NCBI GenBank assembly: GCA_022822265.1 | Contig: JAJECA010000008.1 | Coordinates: 62,001-126,000, forward strand | Direction of reading: 5' to 3' | Length of the DNA stretch: 64,000 nucleotides | From: Acidimicrobiia bacterium | GTDB taxonomy: Bacteria > Actinomycetota > Acidimicrobiia > Acidimicrobiales > Bin134 | Shown: in pieces, positions 43,689 through 52,019 of the stretch | Position numbering within the stretch: position 1 is the first letter of the stretch | How the letters are laid out: each line of letters starts with the position of its first letter | Notes under the pieces: model-generated | What the model was told of the DNA's origin: nothing | The model's database searches: none | Seen by the model: the letters and a program-made list of their open reading frames with translations, nothing else | Made by a program: the position numbers and the translations under genes

Positions 43689-43784
43689 GCCCGAGCTCTC
43701 AATTCAGGTGGGAAGATATTTCTGGGGCTAAAGCCGCACATGGCCAGCGTAAGGGTGTCTATGATCCGCGCTGATCGGTTTGCC

Positions 43785-43804
43785 TGAGGAGGTAGCAGGG
43801 GAGC
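43785..43804 (+). promoter_or_regulatory. Strong ribosome-binding region of the DUF4193 gene
   Basis: The sequence before the ATG holds gaggaggt and, closer, ggggag, two purine-rich Shine-Dalgarno-like stretches. This supports the ATG at 43805 for a very acidic protein whose start is otherwise hard to judge. The rest of the 43689-43804 gap holds no clear promoter. Confidence 0.5.
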
Positions 43805-44296
43805 ATGACAGACCCTGACGAACACGACGAGATGCCGGACGAAGAGTTCGAGGAAAGCGACATCGACGATCTCGGCGACGAAATCGGCGAAGACCTTGAC
43901 GAGGAATTCGATGACGTGCTCGAGGACGACGATCTCGACGACGATCTCGACGAGGAAATCGAAGAGGAGGAAGAGAACAGCAAGAACGGACCAGCTCGGA
44001 ATGCAGCCATGTCCGAAGACGAGGACGGCGACGGCGAGGACATCGACCCCGACAATGTGGAGGCCGACCTCGACACCATCTTGAAGGATCGATTGGCGGC
44101 CGGAGACGATGAGGACGAGGACGAGGAAACCCCCGATCCGTCACCGGAGGCCTCAGGCCAGGTTGCTCCCAAGCGTGACAATGAGTGGACTTGCGAAGGG
44201 TGCTTCCTGATCGTCAGCTCGAGCCAGTTCGGGCCCCGCGACAACCCCCGGTGCCCATCGGGGGAGGAGCCCTGCCCATCGCTGGTCCGGCTGTGA
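43805..44296 (+). CDS. DUF4193-like acidic protein with Cys-rich tail
   Basis: 163 residues. The C-terminal half matches DUF4193: DLDTILKDRL followed by an acidic linker and a Cys-rich end (TCEGCFLIVSSSQFG...RCPSGEEPC) that may bind zinc. The N-terminal half is an extreme Asp/Glu block (about 1-60) longer than in typical members. Function unknown; the family is conserved in actinobacteria. Its TGA overlaps the GTG of the next small gene. Confidence 0.75.
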   Translation: MTDPDEHDEMPDEEFEESDIDDLGDEIGEDLDEEFDDVLEDDDLDDDLDEEIEEEEENSKNGPARNAAMSEDEDGDGEDIDPDNVEADLDTILKDRLAAGDDEDEDEETPDPSPEASGQVAPKRDNEWTCEGCFLIVSSSQFGPRDNPRCPSGEEPCPSLVRL

Positions 44297-44526
44297 GTCC
44301 AACCGAGAGCGCCGAATCCTCTCGGGAGGCGCTGGACCGCCTGCTCGATGCCGTCTTCTACGCGCCGGTGGGGCTGATTCTCTCGGCAGGCACGCCTCCA
44401 ACAGAGTTGGCGACGCGGGGTCGACGGCAGGTGGAGGCGGCGCGCTTGCTCGGTCGCATGGCGTTGGGCCACGCCCCATCGCCGTCAGATTCGAACGAAA
44501 ACACCGCCGATCCGAAGTCGGGCTGA
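44293..44526 (+). CDS. Small conserved-type protein, unknown
   Basis: 77 residues from GTG 44293, which overlaps the DUF4193 stop (GTGA). The central part (ALDRLLDAVFYAPVGLILSAG, RGRRQVEAARLLGRMALG) is helical with a short hydrophobic patch; the end is polar and flexible. I do not recognise a family. Its overlap with DUF4193 and the following GNAT gene (three bases later) makes a tight operon. Confidence 0.6.
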   Translation: MSPTESAESSREALDRLLDAVFYAPVGLILSAGTPPTELATRGRRQVEAARLLGRMALGHAPSPSDSNENTADPKSG

Positions 44527-44529
44527 ACA

Positions 44530-45030
44530 GTGGGTGAGCGGCCAAAGGAGGGAACCGCCCGGTTGGCCCACCCCGGGGATATCGAGGCCGTGGCCGAATT
44601 GGCCCGGGAGGCCCGTCGCGAGGCCCTGGATTACCGGGGAGGTGAGCGCTGGATGGCAACAGAAGCCGCTCTTGAGCCGCTGGACGCCTGCTTGGACGAG
44701 CTGGTGGCCGATCCTGGAGCCGTCGTGCTGGTCGGCGTCTGGGAGGACGCGGTGGTGGGGTATAGCTGGGCTCGCCGGATGGTCCGCCAAGACGGTTCGC
44801 CCATTGCCCGAATAGAGGAGTTGTTCGTCACACCGGAAGCCCGATCGGTGGGGGTGGGGGAGTCGCTCTTCGGCGCCTTGGCGCAATGGGCCCGAGAGCA
44901 GGAATTGACGGCGATTGATGCCTTTGTGCTGCCAGGCCACCGCGAGGCCAAGAACTTCTTTGAGACGTTCAAGATGACGGCCCACGCACTGATCGTCCAC
45001 ACCCGCATAGACCCAGACGAAGAGGCATGA
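44530..45030 (+). CDS. GNAT-family N-acetyltransferase
   Basis: 166 residues with a GNAT fold: a central WEDAVVGYSWARRM strand, ARIEELFVTPEARSVGVGESLFGAL giving the acetyl-CoA loop (V-G-V-G-E form of the RxxGxG motif) and FFETFKMTAHAL at the end. Substrate unknown. GTG start. Overlaps the Nudix gene by four bases. Confidence 0.8.
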   Translation: MGERPKEGTARLAHPGDIEAVAELAREARREALDYRGGERWMATEAALEPLDACLDELVADPGAVVLVGVWEDAVVGYSWARRMVRQDGSPIARIEELFVTPEARSVGVGESLFGALAQWAREQELTAIDAFVLPGHREAKNFFETFKMTAHALIVHTRIDPDEEA

Positions 45031-45425
45031 GCACACCGGAGTTGTGCGTGGGCGCAGTAGCGGTGCGCGACGGCTCCATCTTGCTTATCCGTCGGGGCAC
45101 CCCGCCGGGGGAGGGGATGTGGTCGGTTCCTGGAGGCCGGGTGCAGCGGGGAGAGACTCTCGCTGAAGCTGTGGGAAGGGAGTTGCGGGAAGAAACGGGC
45201 TTGGACGGTGTGGTGGGCGAGGCCGTGGGCTGGACCGAGCTCATTGGCCGTCGTCGTCACTATGTGGTGGTGGACTTCTGGGTGGCGGTGGAATCCGACG
45301 CGGCACCGGTGGCGGGAACCGACGCCTCCGACGCCGCTTGGGTGGCTTTGGAAGATCTAGAGCGGTGGGATCTGGTAGATGGCCTGCTTCAGTTTCTGAC
45401 CGACCACCAGGTGATGACTACCTAG
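45027..45425 (+). CDS. Nudix hydrolase
   Basis: 132 residues. The Nudix box is complete: GGRVQRGETLAEAVGRELREETG (G-x5-E-x7-RELREETG), after LIRRGTPPGEGMWSVP. It should hydrolyse a nucleoside diphosphate linked to another group. ATGA overlap with the GNAT gene; its stop region overlaps the convergent 464-residue protein gene by eight bases. Confidence 0.88.
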   Translation: MSTPELCVGAVAVRDGSILLIRRGTPPGEGMWSVPGGRVQRGETLAEAVGRELREETGLDGVVGEAVGWTELIGRRRHYVVVDFWVAVESDAAPVAGTDASDAAWVALEDLERWDLVDGLLQFLTDHQVMTT

Positions 45426-46812
45426 AGGCTGACACTCCCGCGCCCCGGCGACCGCGCTTGGGAGGAGGAGGAGTGGGCTCAACGCCGAACAAGGCGGCGA
45501 TGTGAGGGACCCTCTCGGAGAGCTTGGTTACCTCGGCGAGCAGTTCCTTGTCGGGCTTCTCCGGAATGCCTTGGGGCTGCACGGTTCGGCGTACCGGCGA
45601 GAACGCCACCGCGCCGAGCACCGTGGTCCAGCGTTTCGTTGGCGTATCGCTGGTCAGAGCAGCGCTGGCGGCGTCCGTCAGCCGAGTGACCATGTCCTGG
45701 GGGAGGGGAACGCCGGCTTTGGGGGGACGGGAGCTGAGTCGCAGGGCCCGCACCATACGGCCATCGGCCAAAGTAGCTGCCACTTCGGCCAGCCATTCGG
45801 CGTGCTCACGGTCGACCCTCTCGGTGAGCTTGGTGCGGAGCTCCTCAGCCAGTGTCTTGGCTTCCTCGTCGACCGCTCCGGCCTCTGCGGCCACCACCAC
45901 TGATCGGAGATCGCGCAGGTCGATTTCGTCGATGCCAGCCAGAGCGGCGTCGGCCCGATCTCGCCACTCAGCGGCCCGCATGCGGGGCAGTAGTTTGCCG
46001 GCCACGCTCACATAGTCGTCGGCCGGCTCTGTTTTCGGTGTCTCGGCGGGTGTTTCGGCCTTTGGTGTCTCGGCGGGTGTTTCTGGTTCGGCCTCGGTTG
46101 GCTCTTCCTGCGAAGTCTCGGCGGGTGTTTCGGCGGGTGTTTCTGTTTCGGCCTCGGCCGGTTCTTCCTTCGAAGTCTCGGCGGGCTGCGCCTTGGCTAG
46201 CCCTTCGGCCTCCTTGGCGGTCTTCTCGGCTGCCTCCTTCTTGGCCTTGGCCGCATCGCGGGCCTTCTTTCGCTGCTCTCGCAGAGCCTGCTCTACCGAG
46301 CTGACGCCTTCTCGCACCATTCGCTCCGCCACCGCCTGCTGATCTTCAGGCAGGCTGTCGATAAGCGCTTGGCGGTGAGTTCGGCCCGGGCGGAGTCGCT
46401 TGGCCTTGGGGCGATCGTCCTGGCGGCGTGACTCCTGGCGATCGCCCCCTTGTTGGTCGCCGCGGTTGCGCCGGTCTTGGCGACCCCGACGGTCACCGCG
46501 AGGCCGATCACGGTCTCGGCCCTTGCGGCCGGATACCAGCTGGGTGGTGACGAGGGGCTGATCACGGCCAGAGCCCAGAACCTCGAGTGTCTCGGGCATG
46601 GGCTTCTTCTTCTTGGATTCGAATGCCTCGATGATCTCAATGCCGTCCATGTGGAACTCGGCTTCGACCGTCAGCTCGTCGCCCACGTTGGCGGAAAAGG
46701 TGATCAGATCGCCGGCCAGCTCGCCCTTGGGCTCGCGGGCACCCGCGGCCCGCCAGGTCCAGGAACCGTCGGGGCGCTGACTGGTCAGCTCAATCTCTAT
46801 TCTTCGAGACAC
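45418..46812 (-). CDS. Basic low-complexity protein with unrecognised N- and C-terminal domains
   Basis: 464 residues. An N-terminal beta-rich domain (about 1-90, MSRRIEIELTSQRPDGSWTW with ELTVEAEF) looks like an OB/S1-type fold. A basic Arg/Gly/Asp/Gln region (about 95-145) resembles RNA-binding linkers; a charged helix (QRKKARDAAKAKKEAAEKTA) and a Glu/Thr/Pro repeat (AETP units, about 210-265) follow. The last 190 residues form a folded helical domain that I cannot place. I infer nucleic-acid binding from composition. Same strand as, and 64 bp downstream of, the Tad operon. Confidence 0.7.
   Translation of the reverse strand: MSRRIEIELTSQRPDGSWTWRAAGAREPKGELAGDLITFSANVGDELTVEAEFHMDGIEIIEAFESKKKKPMPETLEVLGSGRDQPLVTTQLVSGRKGRDRDRPRGDRRGRQDRRNRGDQQGGDRQESRRQDDRPKAKRLRPGRTHRQALIDSLPEDQQAVAERMVREGVSSVEQALREQRKKARDAAKAKKEAAEKTAKEAEGLAKAQPAETSKEEPAEAETETPAETPAETSQEEPTEAEPETPAETPKAETPAETPKTEPADDYVSVAGKLLPRMRAAEWRDRADAALAGIDEIDLRDLRSVVVAAEAGAVDEEAKTLAEELRTKLTERVDREHAEWLAEVAATLADGRMVRALRLSSRPPKAGVPLPQDMVTRLTDAASAALTSDTPTKRWTTVLGAVAFSPVRRTVQPQGIPEKPDKELLAEVTKLSERVPHIAALFGVEPTPPPPKRGRRGAGVSASR
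46041..46189 (-). repeat. Imperfect coding repeats (AETP units)
   Basis: Short units built on ctcggcgggtgtttcgg repeat irregularly, and a longer 49-bp block at 46081-46129 recurs at 46141-46189 with several changes (60-bp period). They encode the Pro/Glu/Thr linker of the 464-residue protein and may vary in copy number between strains. Confidence 0.7.
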
Positions 46813-46876
46813 CGGCGGTCACGCTACCGCATCGGGCCGCGAGTGCAGAACTGCTGCGAACCAAGGCGGCGATTGC

Positions 46877-47248
46877 TCAACATGATGCCAACACTGCGTC
46901 TGCCGCCGCGCCAAACCCTCCGAGTTCAACCGCAGTCACCGCAGAAGCGGGCGTGAGCCCGGTGAACACTCGGGGGTTCCAGGGGACGCGCCCTTCTACT
47001 CGCAGGACTGGGTTACCTGCGACCTCTAGAACGCAGCCTGAGAGGCTGGTGCCGTCGCGCCGTGTGATGTTGACCGCGCTGGCATCGCAACCCCGGCTTC
47101 CACAGACGTCGATGAATGCGGTTGCGGCCCGCTCGGTCCTGGCAGCAGCCAGATTTCGGTTGGTGATCAATTCGCCGTGGTCAGCCAGCGATCCGGTGGC
47201 TACCGCCACGGCAAGGCCCAGCGACAACAGCACGATCGGGGTGTACAT
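46877..47248 (-). CDS. TadE/TadG-like pilus-assembly protein (third)
   Basis: 123 residues from ATG 47248. One N-terminal membrane helix (MYTPIVLLSLGLAVAVATGS), then a periplasmic/outer domain with three internal Cys (DVCGSRGCD, SGCVLEV) and one at the C-terminal end. Layout and position match the small TadE-like proteins at the end of actinobacterial Tad loci. Starts four bases after the preceding gene's stop. Confidence 0.65.
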   Translation of the reverse strand: MYTPIVLLSLGLAVAVATGSLADHGELITNRNLAAARTERAATAFIDVCGSRGCDASAVNITRRDGTSLSGCVLEVAGNPVLRVEGRVPWNPRVFTGLTPASAVTAVELGGFGAAADAVLASC

Positions 47249-47252
47249 CGCT

Positions 47253-47669
47253 TTACCGCACCGATTCCACGCTGGCGGCCACCACCCGGTTGGTGGAGAG
47301 CAAACCGCCCAGCGACACCGGGCAGCTGACCACGGTGGCCACCGACGGGGATACACCGGAGCTGTGGGCAGGGGCGGGCTGGGAGATCAAGCTGACGTTG
47401 AAGGAAGTGTCGGTTTGGTTGCAGACCCCAGCGGTGGCGGCCAGGCCAGTCTGCTCGACTGTGGCAACCATCTCACCCCATCGGTTCCGAGCGGATGGCT
47501 CCTTCCCTCCAGGGGAGGAGGCCAGGGCATTCGCGGCCTGTTGGGTCGCAGTCTCGGCAAAGGTCGAGGTTCGATATCTGGCTGTCCCCAGGGTCCCGGC
47601 GGCGTCGAGCACCACCATCCCCAGCACCAGCGCAGGAAGGATTAGCAGAAAGGCGATGGCGTCGTTCAT
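47253..47669 (-). CDS. TadE-like pseudopilin-type protein (second)
   Basis: 138 residues from ATG 47669. Short N terminus then a transmembrane segment (AIAFLLILPALVLGMVVLDAAG), and an extracytoplasmic part with two Cys (AGVCNQTD, VVSCPVS). The TadE family has this one-helix design and takes part in pilus biogenesis. Upstream in-frame residues to 47699 have no family character. Confidence 0.65.
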   Translation of the reverse strand: MNDAIAFLLILPALVLGMVVLDAAGTLGTARYRTSTFAETATQQAANALASSPGGKEPSARNRWGEMVATVEQTGLAATAGVCNQTDTSFNVSLISQPAPAHSSGVSPSVATVVSCPVSLGGLLSTNRVVAASVESVR

Positions 47670-47679
47670 GGGACTGGCC

Positions 47680-48081
47680 TCAACACGAGCTGGGCACATT
47701 CAAGACGGCGACGCGGACCGCGGAGCGACAGGCCGTGGCGGTGGTGTGCAGTGACGACACCCGGGTGTCCAGTGGCGCGGCCGTGACCGCCGCGATCAGG
47801 TTGCAGGCGTCGGTAAGTATCTCCACTGTCACGGGCTGCACGGCGAGATGCTCCATTTGCCCCCAAGCCGCCCGGGACGCGGCGGTGACCGCTTCGGGTG
47901 GGGGAGTGGACTGGCATTGCCAGCCCGCGCCGGTAGCGGCCTGGGCAGCGGCAGTGGCGGCCGATTGGGCGGCGGCATCGGCCGACATTCGGGTCACATG
48001 GCGCACGTACAGCCCGGTGATGGCGAACAGGAGCAGCATCAACAGCACCGAGGTGCGAAGGACTACCAAGGAGGAGATCAC
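47680..48081 (-). CDS. TadE/TadG-like protein (first)
   Basis: 133 residues. N-terminal helix (LRTSVLLMLLLFAITGLYV) then an Ala-rich helical region and three Cys (GWQCQS, TDACNL, TACRSA) plus the C-terminal Cys. The start is GTG 48081. Follows the pilin-like gene by seven bases in the same direction. Typical of TadE/G-type proteins with a long ectodomain. Confidence 0.6.
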   Translation of the reverse strand: MISSLVVLRTSVLLMLLLFAITGLYVRHVTRMSADAAAQSAATAAAQAATGAGWQCQSTPPPEAVTAASRAAWGQMEHLAVQPVTVEILTDACNLIAAVTAAPLDTRVSSLHTTATACRSAVRVAVLNVPSSC

Positions 48082-48088
48082 GACGTAC

Positions 48089-48292
48089 CTATCCCGTACA
48101 AGCTGCAGGACTTCCGGCCCAAGACCCGCCTACCGCGTCGCACAGTTTCTGAGTATTGATTCGGGAATAATCGATGTTGTCTCCACCCTCGGGGGCATTG
48201 CCGCTGAGCTGGGCGTAGACGATGATCGACACGATGGCCGCGGCGGCGATGCCGACCACGATCAGAATCATTTGGACGATGGCGGATTGCAT
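48089..48292 (-). CDS. Small pilin-like protein of the Tad locus
   Basis: 67 residues. A hydrophobic N-terminal helix (AIVQMILIVVGIAAAAIVSI) begins almost at the Met, with a short soluble domain and two Cys at the C-terminal end (KLCDAVGG, AACTG). Its place directly after tadC matches the Flp/DUF4244 pilin gene of mycobacterial Tad loci. It lacks the charged leader and G-x4-E cleavage motif of Flp pilins. I call it pilin-like by position and shape. Confidence 0.6.
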   Translation of the reverse strand: MQSAIVQMILIVVGIAAAAIVSIIVYAQLSGNAPEGGDNIDYSRINTQKLCDAVGGSWAGSPAACTG

Positions 48293-48329
48293 GGGGTTTC
48301 TCCCTAATTCACAGGACCGTCGGCGAGCT

Positions 48330-49043
48330 TCAAAGCACGAAGATCACGGCGGCCATGACCACGAGACCAGCGATGGCGGCCACCAAAGTGACCGTGGTTC
48401 CGATGGCCCGGCTGAGCTGGTCGATAGCCAGGCGCCGTTCGGACTCCAGCGTCCGAACGGATCGGGACAACGACTTGTCCAGCAAATTTGAGGAGGCCGC
48501 CCCGGCCCGCTCCGCGGCCACGACCGAGGCCAGCAGGGGTTCAGCGGGGGATCCGGTGATGGCAGAGGCCACCGCGGGCAGTGGGTCCCTCCCGGCGTCC
48601 AGGGCTGCACCGATGGCACCCTGTGCCACGGTGAAGGCCCGGCCCGAAACCGTCAGAGCGGCGTTTACCGCGGCGGCGTTGATGGGCTGGCCCGCCGACG
48701 TCAAGAGCCGCAACTTACGCATCCACTCGAGCATCTTCTGGTCTCGCTCGCTGCGGTAGGCCGCGGCGGCAAAGGCCTGGATGGCGGCCGGCAGCAAGCG
48801 AGGCAGCCACGTTCCGGCGGCAATGGCCATGGCCAGGCCTTCAGCCCATCCAAACATCGAGCGCCCCACCAGTCCCCCGGCTGCTATCCCGGCGGTGGCC
48901 AGTATCCAACCAGCGGTGGAGATCTGATTGGGCGGCCACCCCATTGCTGCGGCCTGAATGGCAGCCCGGCTGCTTGTCTTTGGCGGGGCAAGGAGCAGAA
49001 CCCCTACTGCCGTTACCCCCGAGAAGCCGGCCAACAGGATCAT
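48330..49043 (-). CDS. tadC: Tad secretion membrane protein TadC (T2SS F family)
   Basis: 237 residues from ATG 49043. Membrane helices at the N terminus (VTAVGVLLLAPP, ILATAGIAAGGLVG, LAMAIAAGTWLPRLLPA) and C terminus (TVTLVAAIAGLVVMAAVIFV) around a helical cytoplasmic domain; matches T2SSF-type platform proteins. Overlaps tadB by four bases. Platform partner of the CpaF ATPase. Confidence 0.82.
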   Translation of the reverse strand: MILLAGFSGVTAVGVLLLAPPKTSSRAAIQAAAMGWPPNQISTAGWILATAGIAAGGLVGRSMFGWAEGLAMAIAAGTWLPRLLPAAIQAFAAAAYRSERDQKMLEWMRKLRLLTSAGQPINAAAVNAALTVSGRAFTVAQGAIGAALDAGRDPLPAVASAITGSPAEPLLASVVAAERAGAASSNLLDKSLSRSVRTLESERRLAIDQLSRAIGTTVTLVAAIAGLVVMAAVIFVL

Positions 49044-49855
49044 CGGCTCAGCCTCCAGGCCGGCGCCAGTACCCGGGCGCAGAGGGCCGCAGACAAAACG
49101 GCCAGGAGGAGGAGAAACTGCTGACCCAGCGGCGAGGTCATCCAACGGCCCACGTCCTTGGCGGCAAAGCCGGTGATGGCCAGCATGGCGACGGCCATCA
49201 CCACGGTGACGGCGATCTGAGGCATGAGGGCGGCCACGTGGCGGTGAAAGTGCCGTGCCGTGTCGGCAGCCTCATTGGCCTCCTCGGCTAGGACTCCGGC
49301 CAAGCCCACCCACTGCGATCCACCGCGGAACGCCTCGGTCAGCACAGTGGCCAGCATCTCGGCGACAGGGCGCCGGACGGTGGTGGCAAAGCGGTTGGCG
49401 GCTTCCACCAGGCCCCCTGTTTCGCATTCTGCTGCCATGCTCCGGGCAGCCGAGCCGACTCGTCCGGGGATCAGGGGCGCGGCCTGGCGGACTGCCTCGA
49501 CCACGGTGGGGGCCACTAAGGCCTGATTGGCCAGACCATTGGTCAGCTGCGCCAGCTCGTCGGACTCCCGCAGGCTGCGGCGCGAGCAGAATTGTACTGC
49601 GATGGCCCAGACCCCGACTGCGGTCAGCATCATGGCGGCCAGTCCGGTGGTTGCTCCGACCAACACCAGGCCGGCGATGAATCCGAGCCCGACCGCTGCC
49701 ACCGCTGCTATCGGACCAGTTCGAAGAGGCAGTCGTTGGGACAGCACCACGCTCCCCAGTAGGAGCGAGGCGGGACTGCTCCCGGAATTCGGCCACCAAA
49801 CGATGGTCATCAGCGCGACTCCAGCGAGCAAGACGATGACCGCGAGTCCGGTCAT
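49040..49855 (-). CDS. tadB: Tad secretion membrane protein TadB (T2SS F family)
   Basis: 271 residues. N-terminal membrane helices (LAVIVLLAGVALMTIVW, AAVAAVGLGFIAGLVLVGATTGL) and two at the end (IAVTVVMAVAMLAITGF, QQFLLLLAVLSAALCARVL), with the cytoplasmic T2SSF domain between (AQLTNGLANQALVAPTVVEAVRQ). Overlaps cpaF and tadC by four bases each, so all three are coupled. Confidence 0.82.
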   Translation of the reverse strand: MTGLAVIVLLAGVALMTIVWWPNSGSSPASLLLGSVVLSQRLPLRTGPIAAVAAVGLGFIAGLVLVGATTGLAAMMLTAVGVWAIAVQFCSRRSLRESDELAQLTNGLANQALVAPTVVEAVRQAAPLIPGRVGSAARSMAAECETGGLVEAANRFATTVRRPVAEMLATVLTEAFRGGSQWVGLAGVLAEEANEAADTARHFHRHVAALMPQIAVTVVMAVAMLAITGFAAKDVGRWMTSPLGQQFLLLLAVLSAALCARVLAPAWRLSR

Positions 49856-51396
49856 CGGAGGCTGATTCCCACGGATTGGTACAGCCGCTCAACTTGTCCG
49901 TGGGGCCGGCCCGCGGGGGCGGCCCAACGCTGTCCGGGACGGAGGGCCCACAGACACCGGGTGTCAATGGTGTCATGGTGTTCGTCGTAGCTGACGATCT
50001 GGGAGACGTCGGAGATTACCCGTTCTCCGAGTTCGTTGCGGCCCATCCACACCAGGAGTTGAACGGCGATGGCAATCTGTTGACGGGCGAATCGGGGGTC
50101 GGCGCCCTCGCTGCACGCGTAGGACAGCAGCTTGGCCAGTACACCGGCGCCGGGTTGGCTGTGCAGCGTGACCAGACAGCCGCTGAGCCCGCTGCTCATG
50201 GCATCCAGCAGGGCCAGCGTTCCCTCACCTCTGGTCTCGCCGATCACCAATTTGGACGAGTTGGCCCGCTTGGCGTCGCGGATGTGGTCGCTCATGGCCA
50301 GCTTTCCCACGCCGTCGTTGTTGGCGTCACGGGTGAGGCGCTCATAGCTGTTGGGATGGATCCCGTACTGGGCCAAGCGGAGCTCGGGCGTGTCCTCGAT
50401 GGTGTCTATCCGCTCGGAGCTGTCAACGGTGGCCAGCAGAGCCTGACAGAGGGTGGTCTTGCCTCCGCCCATGGCGGCGGCGATGACGATGTTGGCCCTG
50501 AACTGCCCCGAGACCGCCCCAACCAGGATCTTCTGAAGCGGCACCGCGGCAACATTGAGGTCGTCCAGCGTGGCCTTTCCAGCCATGTTCGACCGCAGCA
50601 CCATCGTCGGGGGATGGCACATGAACGCTTCGGCGTGGAGTCTCCACCGGTCGCCCAGACGGATGTCCAGACGGCTGTCGAGCACATCGAAGCGCTGGGG
50701 CTGGCCACCGGAGAAGCTGGCCAAGTGGCGGGCTGTTTCGATCAGCTCGTCGTTGGAGGCAAATGGCGAGTTCCGACGCTCACGCTGCCCTTCGGCCCGA
50801 TGGACAATCATGCACTCGCCGCCCCTGATCTGAAACTCCTCTACCCCGGTTTCCTCGAGCAGGTCGGCCAGACGGGTTTGGGCAGCTTGAGAAGCAGCCC
50901 ACAGATGGGTCTCGCGGTCGAGCGGGTCTAGTCGGCGAGGCGCTACCGCCGTCCATGCCAAGCGGCGCCCGAGTCGATGCAGTCGGCGCTGGTCGCGCCG
51001 GGAGAGTTCGGGGGATATCCAGAGGCTGACCACGCGCTGGAGGCGAACTCTCTCCCGGTCGGGCTGGTCTTCCGACACCACGACCGAAACGATTGGTGTG
51101 GTTCGGCGCGATCCCGTATCCAACCGGAGGAGGGAGCGGACGTCGGAGCTGTCGGCGGTGGTGATCCATAGCACCGCGGCAGCCGACGCCAGTGCGGATT
51201 CAAGGCGTATCTCCGGCTCGTCGTCTCGCATCAGCAGCACGGTGGGATGGCCGGCGGCCGATGCCTGGTCGACTTCAGCTGGGGAGGTGGCCAATGCCGC
51301 GCCCGGCGCAGCGGTGGCCATTCCCTCCAGCACACCGTCCATGACTCGCTCCACCGCCTCGGCATCGAGCCATCGGTCGCCCACGGCCAACAGCAT
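49852..51396 (-). CDS. cpaF: Tad/CpaF-type secretion ATPase with long N-terminal part
   Basis: 514 residues. The C-terminal 350 residues form a CpaF/TadA ATPase: Walker A AAAMGGGKTTL (about 305-315), ERIDTIEDTPELRL and KLVIGETRGEGTLALLDAMSSG. It powers pilus assembly. The first 150 residues are not the usual short N domain: they look like a small alpha/beta domain (TVLLMRDDEPE...AAAVLWITTADSS) of unknown role. The gene overlaps cpaB by one base and tadB by four. Confidence 0.88.
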   Translation of the reverse strand: MLLAVGDRWLDAEAVERVMDGVLEGMATAAPGAALATSPAEVDQASAAGHPTVLLMRDDEPEIRLESALASAAAVLWITTADSSDVRSLLRLDTGSRRTTPIVSVVVSEDQPDRERVRLQRVVSLWISPELSRRDQRRLHRLGRRLAWTAVAPRRLDPLDRETHLWAASQAAQTRLADLLEETGVEEFQIRGGECMIVHRAEGQRERRNSPFASNDELIETARHLASFSGGQPQRFDVLDSRLDIRLGDRWRLHAEAFMCHPPTMVLRSNMAGKATLDDLNVAAVPLQKILVGAVSGQFRANIVIAAAMGGGKTTLCQALLATVDSSERIDTIEDTPELRLAQYGIHPNSYERLTRDANNDGVGKLAMSDHIRDAKRANSSKLVIGETRGEGTLALLDAMSSGLSGCLVTLHSQPGAGVLAKLLSYACSEGADPRFARQQIAIAVQLLVWMGRNELGERVISDVSQIVSYDEHHDTIDTRCLWALRPGQRWAAPAGRPHGQVERLYQSVGISLR

Positions 51397-52019
51397 CAGG
51401 GGTTTGCCTCATACTTGCACTGGGGCCAGAGGCCGGGAGGGGATTCCCATATCCACCACTGCTTGTCAGAGAGCGCCGCGGCCAGTTCGGGATCCGCCTC
51501 AACGGTCACACGGGATTCGGCGCCGCCGTCTTGGGCCACAGCCACCAAAGTCGCCATCGCCGCAGCGCATCCACCGGGCGACGGTGAGAACACTGCCCGG
51601 AGTCCGGGGGCCGGACCGGGATCGGGCCACATCTCATTGCTAACCCTGAACCGCATTAGGGTGGTTCTCCTGGTGTCGTCGCCGCTTTGTCGGGGCCGCA
51701 GCATTTGGGGTGAAATCAGCGTCCCCTCTGGTACATCCACCGCGGTGACGGTGCCCGCCAGCTCCGAGGGAAGAACGAAGAACCCCGCCAGATCGATGGG
51801 CATGTCGATGATTGCGTGTTCACCTGGTGGGTGACCCGCGGTCCACCGCTGGGCAGCGGCCACCACCGGCACTTCCGGGGTGGTTCCGCCATCGCGAGAC
51901 AAAACTGCGATTGCCGCGAAAGTTGCGGCGAGAACGACGGCTGCGGCAAGCAGTCGCCACCGGAGGCTCACCGGCCAGGATGTCGGGGACCATTGCTCGC
52001 GGCTGGGACCGCTCACCAC
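51396..52019 (-). CDS. cpaB: CpaB/RcpC-like SAF-domain protein
   Basis: 207 residues. One N-terminal membrane helix (LRWRLLAAAVVLAATFAAIAVL) followed by an SAF domain (HAIIDMPIDLAGFFVLPSELAG...VDVPEGTLISPQML), the layout of CpaB/RcpC assembly proteins of Tad pili. GTG start overlaps the upstream exported-protein gene by seven bases. Confidence 0.75.
   Translation of the reverse strand: MVSGPSREQWSPTSWPVSLRWRLLAAAVVLAATFAAIAVLSRDGGTTPEVPVVAAAQRWTAGHPPGEHAIIDMPIDLAGFFVLPSELAGTVTAVDVPEGTLISPQMLRPRQSGDDTRRTTLMRFRVSNEMWPDPGPAPGLRAVFSPSPGGCAAAMATLVAVAQDGGAESRVTVEADPELAAALSDKQWWIWESPPGLWPQCKYEANP

Noticed and set aside
43759-44472. 237-residue Ser-rich minus-strand frame opposite the DUF4193 gene
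   Set aside because: The Ser run is the complement of GAC/GAG/GAT codons of the acidic protein.
46041-46189. Repeat cluster as a CRISPR array
   Set aside because: Units are imperfect, in frame and coding for a Pro/Glu/Thr linker; no regular spacers or cas genes.
49876-50931. 351-residue plus-strand frame opposite cpaF
   Set aside because: Antisense shadow; cpaF motifs on the other strand are definite.
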